Positions 1 through 6,968 of a DNA stretch of 6,968 nucleotides are shown one piece after another; the stretch's first letter is position 1; each line of letters opens with the position of its first letter. The notes under the pieces are model-generated. The model saw nothing but the letters and a program-made list of their open reading frames with translations, made no database searches and was not told where the DNA came from. Source of the stretch: Fibrobacteria bacterium GUT77. Its GTDB lineage: Bacteria > Fibrobacterota > Chitinivibrionia > Chitinivibrionales > Chitinispirillaceae. The stretch spans positions 1 through 6,968 of the forward strand of contig LIUJ01000057.1 in NCBI GenBank assembly GCA_001462255.1, read 5' to 3'. A program made the position numbers and the translations under genes.

Positions 1-1152
<1,152 letters not shown>

Positions 1153-1168
1153 CGCAACTGTTTGGAAC

Positions 1169-1194
1169 GGGGCGGTCGACACGGTCGCCCCTAC
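1169..1194 (-). repeat. REP-like palindrome with GTAG head in convergent gap
   Basis: Between the glnN stop (1152) and the transporter stop (1196), bases 1169-1178 pair with 1182-1191 to form a 10-bp stem, eight Watson-Crick pairs plus two adjacent G-U wobbles, around a 3-base loop. Read on the minus strand the element starts with GTAG (1194-1191) and runs straight into a GC-rich imperfect stem. That is the architecture described for REP elements mobilised by REP-associated tyrosine transposases (RAYTs). No T-run follows on either strand, so it is not a classical intrinsic terminator, although a hairpin here could still protect 3' ends of both convergent mRNAs. The structure is seen directly; REP membership is inferred and depends on finding further copies in the genome. 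Confidence 0.55.
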
Positions 1195-1195
1195 T

Positions 1196-2965
1196 TCATT
1201 CGTACCCATCCTCAACCGCCCTATCGTCCTGCGGTTTCGCAAGCCAACCGTGCACTATCTTTGCCCTTGCTACGGCGGATTTAAAGTTATTCGTTATGTT
1301 TTCGTGCCCGATTTGCTCGTCTAACCCGGTTTTGCGTATCGCCCTAAGAACGGCCGGTTGTACGCCGGACAGTATAAGCGTTATTTTGTGCCTATTGCAT
1401 TGAGATAAGAATTGCCGTAGGGCGTTGAGGCCGGTGGAGTCGATGACCGGGACGTTGCGCATACGCAGGATACGCGCTTTAAGTTGTTTTCCCACGGCGC
1501 TAACGGATTCTATTCCCTCCTCGAATTTGAAAGCGGTGCCGAAGAAGAACGGGCCGTTGATTTCGTATACGTCCGTTCCGGGCGGCACGCGTTTGAGTTC
1601 TTTCGCGTCGTCTTCGGATATAAGCGAGTTTTGGTCGCCGTCGCTGATTTCGCGGGATATTACCTCAACCCCTGACACCATAGTCAACCGGCGCATAAAG
1701 AGAATGGCGGAGAGCACCACGCCTACTTGTATGGCTTCCGTTAGGTCGGCGAGAACCGTGAGGGCAAATGTTATGACGAGTACCGCCACGTCGCTGCGTT
1801 GGTTTTTAAGCAGGCCTATGAACGTTCTCCACTCGCTCATGTTGTAAGAGACCATAACCAAAACCGCGGCGAGCGCGGCGAGCGGGATGAGTTTGACCCA
1901 TTGTCCGAGGCATATCATAATGAGTAGCGCCACAACGGCGTGCGTGATTCCGGCGATGGGGGTGCGGCCTCCGTTGCGGATGTTGGCGGCCGTTCTGGCG
2001 ATGGCGCCGGTCGCCGGGATTCCGCCGAAGAGCGGGGATAAGATGTTTGCCGCGCCCTGGGCTACGAGTTCCATGTTGGATCGGTGCTTCCCGCCGATCA
2101 TTCCGTCCGCCACCGTTGCCGAGAGCAGGGCTTCTATGGCTCCGAGTAGCGCTATGGAGACGGCGGGTGAGATAAGCCCGCGGATAACGGAGTAGTCGAG
2201 ATTCGGCATGACCGGCGTGGGTAGCGTCGAAGTGATGTTGCCGAATCGGCTGCCTATTGTCTCTACGTTTAAGCCGAAGATTTTCGCCGCCGCCGCGCTG
2301 AGTATAATTGCCATGAGCGCTCCGGGGACGCGTCTGCTTATCTTCGGCCAAAATATAAGAATCAGCAAAGTAAAGCCGCCCAAAGCCGCCGCGTGCAAAT
2401 TAACGCCGGAGACGACTTTGGCGTATTCCGCCCATTTGCCGATAAAATCCGCGGGCATATCCTTAATGGAAAGCCCTAACAGGTCGCTTATTTGAGAGGT
2501 GAATATTATAACGGCGATACCGCTTGTGAATCCTACCGTTACGGGGTAGGGGATGAATTTAATAACCGACCCAAGGCCGCTAAACCCCATGATTGCTAAT
2601 ATGAGACCCGCCATAAGCGTAGCCGTGGCGAGGCCGTCGACGCCGTACTGTTGCACGATTCCGAAGAGTATTATGACAAACGCGCCGGTGGGCCCGCAGA
2701 TTTGAACCCGGCTGCCGCCGAGGAGCGAGAGGACGAATCCGCCTATGAACGCCGTAACAATCCCCTTTTCCGGGCTCACGCCGGAGGCTATGGCAAAGGC
2801 GATGCTTAGAGGAATGGTTAAAATTCCCACAATAAGCCCGGCGGTCAAATCGGCAAAGAGTTGCTTGCGGTCGTAGCCTTTCAAGCAGTCAAGTATCATT
2901 GGACGGAGCATTCGGTCAAGCGCCTTTCGGAAATATTCGATAAAATACATTAATTCGCGGTACAT
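1196..2965 (-). CDS. SulP/SLC26-family anion transporter with C-terminal STAS domain (DauA-like)
   Basis: A 589-residue inner-membrane protein of the usual SulP length. A short cytoplasmic N-terminus (1-37) is followed by the hydrophobic transport core (about 38-425), expected to form 14 membrane segments in the UraA/SLC26 fold. The core contains QICGPTGAF (88-96) and a long block at about 270-345 (IALLGAIEALLSATVADGM, GGIPATGAIARTAANIR) that closely resembles E. coli DauA/YchM. A STAS domain occupies about 466-570, with the phospho-acceptor-loop-like VIDSTGL at 507-513. Family members carry sulfate, bicarbonate or C4-dicarboxylates; the sequence does not settle which, though DauA itself moves dicarboxylates such as succinate. 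The start at 2965 is the most upstream ATG, with an in-frame stop three codons before it. It has no Shine-Dalgarno, and ATGs at 2950 and 2911 (the latter after AAAGG) are alternatives. The gene is divergent from dtd and convergent with glnN, so it is probably monocistronic. Confidence 0.92.
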   Translation of the reverse strand: MYRELMYFIEYFRKALDRMLRPMILDCLKGYDRKQLFADLTAGLIVGILTIPLSIAFAIASGVSPEKGIVTAFIGGFVLSLLGGSRVQICGPTGAFVIILFGIVQQYGVDGLATATLMAGLILAIMGFSGLGSVIKFIPYPVTVGFTSGIAVIIFTSQISDLLGLSIKDMPADFIGKWAEYAKVVSGVNLHAAALGGFTLLILIFWPKISRRVPGALMAIILSAAAAKIFGLNVETIGSRFGNITSTLPTPVMPNLDYSVIRGLISPAVSIALLGAIEALLSATVADGMIGGKHRSNMELVAQGAANILSPLFGGIPATGAIARTAANIRNGGRTPIAGITHAVVALLIMICLGQWVKLIPLAALAAVLVMVSYNMSEWRTFIGLLKNQRSDVAVLVITFALTVLADLTEAIQVGVVLSAILFMRRLTMVSGVEVISREISDGDQNSLISEDDAKELKRVPPGTDVYEINGPFFFGTAFKFEEGIESVSAVGKQLKARILRMRNVPVIDSTGLNALRQFLSQCNRHKITLILSGVQPAVLRAIRKTGLDEQIGHENITNNFKSAVARAKIVHGWLAKPQDDRAVEDGYE

Positions 2966-3006
2966 AGAGTATTATTTTTTTGAGGCAACACGGCGGCGAT
3001 TCCTCC
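2950..3006 (-). other. Orphan strong Shine-Dalgarno and possible 13-codon leader peptide ahead of the SulP gene
   Basis: On the minus strand GGAGGA (3006-3001), the best Shine-Dalgarno I noticed in the window, lies about 35 bases upstream of the SulP ATG, too far to serve it. Nine bases after it a GTG (2991-2989) opens a 13-codon frame that ends at TAA (2952-2950), overlapping the first codons of the transporter in another frame. This could be a leader peptide coupled to transporter translation, or chance. The peptide has no obvious regulatory codon runs beyond two Asn and one Lys in a row. Low confidence. Confidence 0.2.
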
Positions 3007-3020
3007 GGTGCGGTAGCGGT

Positions 3021-3064
3021 TCGACTTTTGAGTTCGGTTAAAAAAACGTCGATTTTGAGTTTGG
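3021..3064. repeat. Imperfect direct repeat in the divergent SulP/dtd intergenic region
   Basis: TCGACTTTTGAGTTCGG at 3021-3037 recurs as TCGATTTTGAGTTTGG at 3049-3064. The copies are 28 bases apart start to start and differ by one missing base and one substitution. A run of seven A's (3040-3046) lies between them. The spacing is not an exact whole number of 10.5-bp helical turns, but a tandem operator for a regulator of one or both divergent genes is possible. A small local duplication is the alternative. Confidence 0.35.
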
Positions 3065-3090
3065 CGTTTTCATATATTATTTTCTATAGA
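3055..3090 (+). promoter_or_regulatory. Possible sigma-70-type promoter for dtd
   Basis: TTGAGT at 3055-3060 is followed 17 bases later by TATTTT at 3078-3083. A second possible pair is TTGGCG at 3061-3066 with TATAGA at 3085-3090, spacing 18. All four hexamers are weak matches, but the stretch 3067-3090 is markedly AT-rich and sits 53-76 bases before the dtd start, where a promoter is expected. The candidate -35 elements fall inside the second copy of the direct repeat, so a protein bound there would compete with RNA polymerase. Confidence 0.3.
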
Positions 3091-3142
3091 CTTGAAATGA
3101 ATTTTGACCGATTGGCCCATTAAGGCAAGGATCAACCGACTT

Positions 3143-3595
3143 ATGGTAGCGGTGTTGCAACGAGTATCGACGGCCGACGTCGCCGTAGGCGGTAAAACCG
3201 TCGGCTCCATCAATCGGGGGGCGCTTATATTGGTGGGCGTTCACAAAGACGACGGCGATTCCGACGCCGATTTCTTGGCCGCAAAGTGCGCCGAACTGCG
3301 TATTTTTCCCGACGACGGCGGGAAGATGAATTTGTCTCTCAAAGACGTAAGCGGGGAGGCGTTGGTCATATCGCAGTTTACCTTGCTCGCCGATTGTTCA
3401 AAGGGGCGCCGCCCGAATTTTACCGCCGCCGCGCCGCCGGAGAAGGGGCGGGAATTGTATCAACGATTTGTCGATAAGCTAAAGGAATATATTCCCAAAG
3501 TGGAGACCGGCGTTTTTGGGGCGGATATGAAGGTCGGTTTGCTTAACGACGGGCCGGTGACGATTGTGATTGACAGTGTTAGGGCAAAAGCATGA
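3143..3595 (+). CDS. dtd: D-aminoacyl-tRNA deacylase
   Basis: A cytoplasmic homodimeric proofreading enzyme that hydrolyses D-amino acids (classically D-Tyr) from mischarged tRNAs, and also Gly from tRNA-Ala, recycling the tRNA. The ATG at 3143 gives 150 residues, the family's normal length, and starts MVAVLQRVSTADV like other DTDs. An upstream TTG at 3104 would add 13 residues not found in the family. Visible motifs are the core GALILVGV (26-33), RIFPDDGGKMN (53-63), the SQFT active-site motif (77-80), KGRRPNF (87-93) and NDGPVT (135-140) with the cross-subunit Gly-cisPro pair at G137-P138. No key residue is missing. A weak AAGG (3127-3130) lies 12 bases before the start. The gene is divergent from the SulP gene, and its last 17 bases overlap the 3' end of the opposing protease gene, leaving no room for a terminator between them. 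Confidence 0.96.
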   Translation: MVAVLQRVSTADVAVGGKTVGSINRGALILVGVHKDDGDSDADFLAAKCAELRIFPDDGGKMNLSLKDVSGEALVISQFTLLADCSKGRRPNFTAAAPPEKGRELYQRFVDKLKEYIPKVETGVFGADMKVGLLNDGPVTIVIDSVRAKA

Positions 3596-5486
3596 TTTTG
3601 CGCCGTTGCGTGCTCTTTTCGCCCGTGGCGGGATTTGTGGACGACGCCGTTATGAAGTAGACGCCCGGAACTGCCCGTCGCTTCAGCATGGTCGGCGACC
3701 ATTCTAAGCTTCCGTTCGCGTTTGTTGTGAAGGCGCTTCCGCCGCTACCCATAGCTTTGCCGTTGGCGCTCCAACGGTCAACGATTTTCCCGTTTAGAGC
3801 CGTTATGGTCGCTTCCGATATGTCTCCGCCTAATATGCGTATCGGATTAGATTTGCGCATATTTACCTTGTTGGGAAAGATTCTTAGCGCGGCGCTTAGC
3901 GTCGTCGTGTCGCTTTGGTCGGTGATTTTTACCGTAACCCGCTTTGTCGTCGATCCGGCGTTGGTAGCAACCAGTAGGCATCCGCTTTTGCTCTTCCAAT
4001 CCGCGAGTATCAGGCGTCCGTTTCCGTTTTTGTCAACGGTTATCGGCACTATTCCCGCGCTGTCGCCGGCGCTTTCCGTAACTATGGCGCTCGCTCCCCA
4101 GGTCGCGCCGCTTGTCGACGCGTCGCTCTGTCCGCTTATCAAAAGCGTCAGCGTATCGTTGTGGTCGGCTTGCGGTTTGTACATGAAGAGGCCAACGGAA
4201 TACGAGCCGATGTTGGCGGAGGTGTCGGCCCCGGTTGCCGCCGTGGGAGCTCTCCAAGCGCCCATGAGTTTGGCGTCGGAGACGAATGCCCATGGGCGTG
4301 CTCTCGCGCCGGTGAAGTAGCTCTCGGCGTGAAAGCCGTTTAGCGTCGTCGCCCACTCCCGTCCGGTCGAATTCGATACCGCCGTCGTTATGTTTTGGTG
4401 GAACGTGATGTTTCTGTGCGCCAAATTGTTCTCTTGTACGGCCTTTACTATCCCTATGCCGCCGCCGGGAATCGCCCTTTCGTAGAGATACTTGATGACT
4501 ATGGAGTTCATGTATATGTAGTTGTCGTTATTGCTAAGAAGCGGTATCCTCGGATTTGAAAAATAACTGCTTACGTACTGTAAGTAGTCGTTTATATCGG
4601 GGAAAGCGAGTTCCTCCATGAGGACGGCCGAGCCTTCGAGCCATCCGTAAGTGAGGTTGTCCAAGTCGATTGTCCAAACCATGGAGTATTGTATGGAGTG
4701 GAAAAATTCGTGGGCGCAGGTTACTCGCAGCGCGTCGTATGGACGCTCGTTGTATCCCAAGCCGGCCCAATCGCGTCCCGACCAGTTGCCGTTTAACTCT
4801 ATGTAACTCGCGAATCCGGCTTGTGTGGAGGAGGACTTAGGCGTTGGGTATGTTACCCCGTAGTCACTTGATTTGACGATTACGGCGCAGTATTGGGCGG
4901 TTGATCCGGCGGGGTCCGCGGCGTTTTTAGGTTGGGGGAAGCCGAAGCGCGTGATTTCCATAGACCAAGCGCTGTCGAGCGCGAAAGCCGCCTCGTCGAC
5001 GTAATCGGGGATTCCGTTGGCCCCCAAGCGTTTCTCCCGCCACCTGTCGGGTTGTCCCGATTGCCCGTAGGACATTGTATCAATGCCGCTCACGCTGTCT
5101 TGTCCGACGGTAGTGTAAAAGACCTTGAAGTTGCCGCCCGGAGAGATGTAATGGTTATACTCCTTGGGAATCGCGGTCGCCTCTTCGTACAGCGCGCGAA
5201 ACTCAGGCGACATGTTGTTCCATACTTTCATAAGGGTGAATAAATCGCGTTGGTTTATTGACGGATTGCCGACGGATAGGGTAGAGGACGAACCCTTCTT
5301 CGCGCCTCCGTTTCCGCCGCGTTTAGAGTTGACCCGTTCTTCGAGGATGGGGCGGAGTTTGGTTTCGAGGTCGGTTGGGGAAAGCGAATAATCGCCGCTA
5401 TCCGCGGCGCGCGTCTTCGCCGACGGCGCGGGGGCGAGGAGCAGGGCGGCGGCTATTACATATAGTATCGGCATTGTCTTTTTCAT
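3579..5486 (-). CDS. Secreted putative zinc metalloprotease, MXAN_6640-like, with T9SS-type C-terminal tail
   Basis: A 635-residue exported protein. Residues 1-27 form a Sec signal peptide: MKK, a hydrophobic core at 6-19, and likely cleavage after TRA (27). A basic Gly/Ser-rich linker (54-69) follows. The segment GANGIPDYVDEAAFALDSAW (155-174) is characteristic of the MXAN_6640 family of putative metalloproteases. The zinc motif HEFFH is at 259-263, and WLEGSAVLMEE (282-292) supplies a probable third ligand, E284, in a gluzincin-like spacing. About 395-535 looks like a beta-rich domain. The final ~100 residues (from RIFPN at 535, through ALNGKIVDRW at 563-572, to PGVYFITA at 607-614 and a basic end) resemble a type A type IX secretion sorting domain. 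This suggests release to, or attachment at, the cell surface; the substrate is unknown. The ATG at 5486 has no Shine-Dalgarno. It probably has its own promoter after rsmI. Zinc binding and protease activity are inferred from motifs only. Confidence 0.85.
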   Translation of the reverse strand: MKKTMPILYVIAAALLLAPAPSAKTRAADSGDYSLSPTDLETKLRPILEERVNSKRGGNGGAKKGSSSTLSVGNPSINQRDLFTLMKVWNNMSPEFRALYEEATAIPKEYNHYISPGGNFKVFYTTVGQDSVSGIDTMSYGQSGQPDRWREKRLGANGIPDYVDEAAFALDSAWSMEITRFGFPQPKNAADPAGSTAQYCAVIVKSSDYGVTYPTPKSSSTQAGFASYIELNGNWSGRDWAGLGYNERPYDALRVTCAHEFFHSIQYSMVWTIDLDNLTYGWLEGSAVLMEELAFPDINDYLQYVSSYFSNPRIPLLSNNDNYIYMNSIVIKYLYERAIPGGGIGIVKAVQENNLAHRNITFHQNITTAVSNSTGREWATTLNGFHAESYFTGARARPWAFVSDAKLMGAWRAPTAATGADTSANIGSYSVGLFMYKPQADHNDTLTLLISGQSDASTSGATWGASAIVTESAGDSAGIVPITVDKNGNGRLILADWKSKSGCLLVATNAGSTTKRVTVKITDQSDTTTLSAALRIFPNKVNMRKSNPIRILGGDISEATITALNGKIVDRWSANGKAMGSGGSAFTTNANGSLEWSPTMLKRRAVPGVYFITASSTNPATGEKSTQRRKIMLLP

Positions 5487-5536
5487 AATATCGTTGAGTA
5501 TTCGTAAAAGATATTGTGTTATGGCGTAACGGTATC

Positions 5537-5565
5537 AATATATATAATATCGCGCGTTGGCGCAA
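5537..5565 (-). promoter_or_regulatory. Candidate sigma-70-type promoter for the metalloprotease gene
   Basis: On the minus strand TTGCGC (5565-5560) precedes TATATT (5542-5537) with exactly 17 bases between. The -10 matches the consensus at five of six positions; the -35 matches only its TTG. Transcription would begin near 5530, giving a leader of about 44 bases before the ATG at 5486. The surrounding 102-bp spacer is strongly AT-rich compared with the flanking genes, which supports a regulatory role. Only a weak 4-bp GCGC stem (5552-5563) is available as a terminator for rsmI, so read-through from rsmI is also possible. Confidence 0.4.
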
Positions 5566-5588
5566 AATAAAATATAGCGTTTAAAAAA

Positions 5589-6281
5589 TTACGCGGATTC
5601 GGGCGGCGGATTTGACTTTACCCTTACGTTGAACAAAACCACCATTTCCCCGCGCGGCGGATGTTTCGTGAAGTGCGCCAGCAATTCTTCCGCGCTGCCT
5701 CGCAGAAACTCCTCGTGCATCTTTGTCAATTCCCTGCCGATAACGACTCGTACGCCGCCAAGTACCTCTTTGATGTCTTCCAGCGCTTTGATAATGCGGT
5801 GCGGGGTCTCGTAAAAGATCACGGTTCTCGGCTCGTCCTTAAGCGATTCAAAGAGTTTTCGCCTTCGCGTCCCTTTATTCGGCAAAAAATTTTCGAAGAC
5901 GAACCTGTCCGTAGGCAGTCCGCTCGCCACAAGCGCCGCCAAGAGCGCCGACGCTCCGGGAACCGGCACTACGTCTATGCCGTCGGCTATTGCCGCCCGT
6001 ACCAAGTAAAAGGCCGGGTCGGCCACTCCGGGCGTTCCGGCGTCGGTTATGAGCGCGACTTCCTTGCCGTCCTTCAATGACGCGACAATGCCGGGCGTGA
6101 CCTGTTCTTTGTTGAAGTCGTGGTAGGCGCTTACGCGCGCGCTTATTCCCAAAAGGTCGAGCAGGCGTTTTGACGTGCGGGTGTCTTCGGCCAATATGAA
6201 GTCGCATTCGGCCAATATTTTAGACGCCCTCGCGGTCATATCGGAGAGGTTGCCTATGGGCGTTGATACGATGTAGAGCAT
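5589..6281 (-). CDS. rsmI: 16S rRNA (cytidine-1402-2'-O)-methyltransferase
   Basis: RsmI uses S-adenosylmethionine to 2'-O-methylate C1402 in the decoding centre of 16S rRNA, with RsmH adding the N4 methyl group; it acts in the cytoplasm on the 30S subunit. From the ATG at 6281 the protein has 230 residues; residue numbers below add two for the alternative TTG start at 6287. The tetrapyrrole-methylase fold is complete: STPIGNLSDMTARA (8-21), EDTRTSKRLL (34-43), TDAGTPGVADP (81-91), VPGASALLAALVASGLPTDR (109-128), FYETPHR (158-164), GRELTKMHEEFLRG (184-197) and PPRGEMVVLF (210-219). The ~50-residue C-terminal domain of the 286-residue E. coli enzyme is absent, as in Bacteroidota-type RsmI. The ATG lies 2 bases after the cyclase stop; the TTG overlaps that stop and sits 5 bases after a GAG inside the cyclase gene. 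Either arrangement implies translational coupling. The gene ends 102 bases before the protease. Confidence 0.95.
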   Translation of the reverse strand: MLYIVSTPIGNLSDMTARASKILAECDFILAEDTRTSKRLLDLLGISARVSAYHDFNKEQVTPGIVASLKDGKEVALITDAGTPGVADPAFYLVRAAIADGIDVVPVPGASALLAALVASGLPTDRFVFENFLPNKGTRRRKLFESLKDEPRTVIFYETPHRIIKALEDIKEVLGGVRVVIGRELTKMHEEFLRGSAEELLAHFTKHPPRGEMVVLFNVRVKSNPPPESA

Positions 6282-6283
6282 AT

Positions 6284-6968
6284 TCAAATTTTCTCAATGA
6301 ATTTGGTGCTTGATTCCGCCCAATATACTTCCACGCGATTTCTTCCGTTCTCCTTCGCGGCGTAGAGCGCCTCGTCGGCTTTGTCTATGAGCTCCGTGAT
6401 ATTTCTTGCCTGTAGCGGGTATTCGGCGATCCCGAAGCTCATGGAGGTTTTTACCTCGCGTCCGTCCGCCGTTTTGAATGTCATGGCCTCAATCTCGCCG
6501 CGTATGCGGTCTACGGAATCTTTGGCGGTGTCGCGGTCGCTTTGGTCGATGATCATCACAAACTCTTCGCCGCCGTAGCGGGCTACGGCGTCCGTGCCGA
6601 GGCGCACGGAGGCGTCGAGCTTGGCCGCTATGCCTTTAAGCACCGCGTCGCCGAACGGGTGGCCGTAGTTGTCGTTGAGTTTTTTGAAAAAGTCTATGTC
6701 GCATAAAACAAGAGAGACCGGGCGGTTGTAGCGTTTGCTCGCGGCGATCTTGGTGGTAAGTATCTTTTGGAAATGGCTACGGTTAAACAATCCGGTCAGT
6801 CCGTCGTGCGTGGCCAAGGCGTCGGCTTTGCGGATTATGAATATCTTTTCGAGCGCTATTCCGGCGCTTGTGCCCAAGCGGGAGAGCAGGCTGAAATTGA
6901 AACCGGTGAACGCGTCTTTCATCTTCGATTCTATGAGTATCATACCTATGCGTTTGTCTATGCCTATC
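6284..6968 (-). CDS. GAF-GGDEF diguanylate cyclase (N-terminus beyond window)
   Basis: This enzyme class condenses two GTP into cyclic di-GMP. The frame stays open to the window edge, so the ATG at 6943 is probably internal: the eight codons upstream of it (IGIDKRIG) continue into MILIESKM, DAFTGFNFSLLSRLGTSAGIALEKI, which reads as the last strand and helix of a GAF sensor domain. Counting from that Met, the GGDEF domain spans about 40-209: DGLTGLFNR (47-55), the metal- and substrate-binding DIDFFKKLNDNYGH (82-95), the signature GGEEF (124-128), SFGIAEYP (169-176) and DEALYAAKENGRNRV (190-204). These features predict an active cyclase. The primary inhibitory RxxD site is not in register: five residues before GGEEF the sequence is LGTD, with Arg one place too early, so product feedback may be weak or absent. 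The stop lies 2 bases before the rsmI ATG, making the two genes an apparent operon. The ligand of the GAF domain cannot be told from this fragment. Confidence 0.9.
   Translation of the reverse strand, partial: IGIDKRIGMILIESKMKDAFTGFNFSLLSRLGTSAGIALEKIFIIRKADALATHDGLTGLFNRSHFQKILTTKIAASKRYNRPVSLVLCDIDFFKKLNDNYGHPFGDAVLKGIAAKLDASVRLGTDAVARYGGEEFVMIIDQSDRDTAKDSVDRIRGEIEAMTFKTADGREVKTSMSFGIAEYPLQARNITELIDKADEALYAAKENGRNRVEVYWAESSTKFIEKI

Noticed and set aside
1153..1195. Classical intrinsic terminator between glnN and the transporter gene
   Set aside because: The hairpin is strong, but neither side is followed by a T-run; the GTAG head fits a REP element better.
1806..2351. A 181-residue minus-strand frame inside the transporter gene
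   Set aside because: It is Arg/His/Pro-rich, low in hydrophobic residues and fully contained in a well-supported gene in another frame, typical of a shadow frame.
3104..3142. A 13-residue N-terminal extension of Dtd from a TTG start
   Set aside because: DTD proteins begin with the M-x-A-V-L-Q-R-V sequence found at the ATG at 3143; the extension has no counterpart in the family.
3688..4320. A 210-residue plus-strand frame antisense to the protease
   Set aside because: It has no recognisable motif, is the reverse complement of a conserved coding region, and its hydrophobic look follows from antisense translation of polar codons.
5552..5563. GCGC-GTTG-GCGC stem as an rsmI terminator
   Set aside because: Four base pairs are too few for a stable terminator, and the stem lies inside the proposed promoter spacer; it is mentioned only as a weak possibility.
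6284..6943. The cyclase as a complete 219-residue protein starting at ATG 6943
   Set aside because: There is no in-frame stop upstream to the window edge, and the N-terminal residues are the tail of a GAF domain, so the protein is longer.

Overview
The window looks like an ordinary chromosomal segment of a Gram-negative bacterium, most likely in or near the FCB superphylum (Fibrobacterota or Bacteroidota relatives). This placement is an inference. It rests on a type III glutamine synthetase, a short RsmI resembling the Bacteroidota-type version, a secreted MXAN_6640-like metalloprotease whose C-terminus resembles a type IX secretion sorting domain, and weak or absent Shine-Dalgarno sequences before most genes. 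No rRNA, tRNA, CRISPR array, transposase or phage gene is visible.

Layout, left to right. (1) 1-1152, plus strand: the C-terminal half of glutamine synthetase III (glnN), cut by the left edge. (2) 1153-1195: a 43-bp convergent gap nearly filled by a perfectly paired hairpin with a GTAG head on the minus strand, the form of a REP element. (3) 1196-2965, minus strand: a SulP/SLC26 anion transporter with a C-terminal STAS domain, closest in motif to DauA/YchM. (4) 2966-3142: a 177-bp divergent intergenic region with a 16-17 bp imperfect direct repeat, a possible dtd promoter and a strong but orphan Shine-Dalgarno on the minus strand. (5) 3143-3595, plus strand: D-aminoacyl-tRNA deacylase (dtd). 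(6) 3579-5486, minus strand: a secreted putative zinc metalloprotease whose 3' end overlaps dtd by 17 bp. (7) 5487-5588: an AT-rich spacer with a plausible minus-strand promoter for the protease. (8) 5589-6281, minus strand: rsmI, starting 2 nt after the stop of (9) a GAF-GGDEF diguanylate cyclase, 6284 to beyond the right edge at 6968, minus strand, N-terminus missing.

The genes do not form one pathway. They are nitrogen assimilation (glnN), anion uptake (SulP), translation quality control and ribosome modification (dtd, rsmI), extracellular proteolysis and c-di-GMP signalling. The only clear operonic pair is the cyclase and rsmI. I see no strong case for an undescribed multi-gene system. 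The points most worth checking are the REP-like hairpin, the protease with its sorting tail, the cyclase that lacks a canonical I-site, and the divergent regulatory region.
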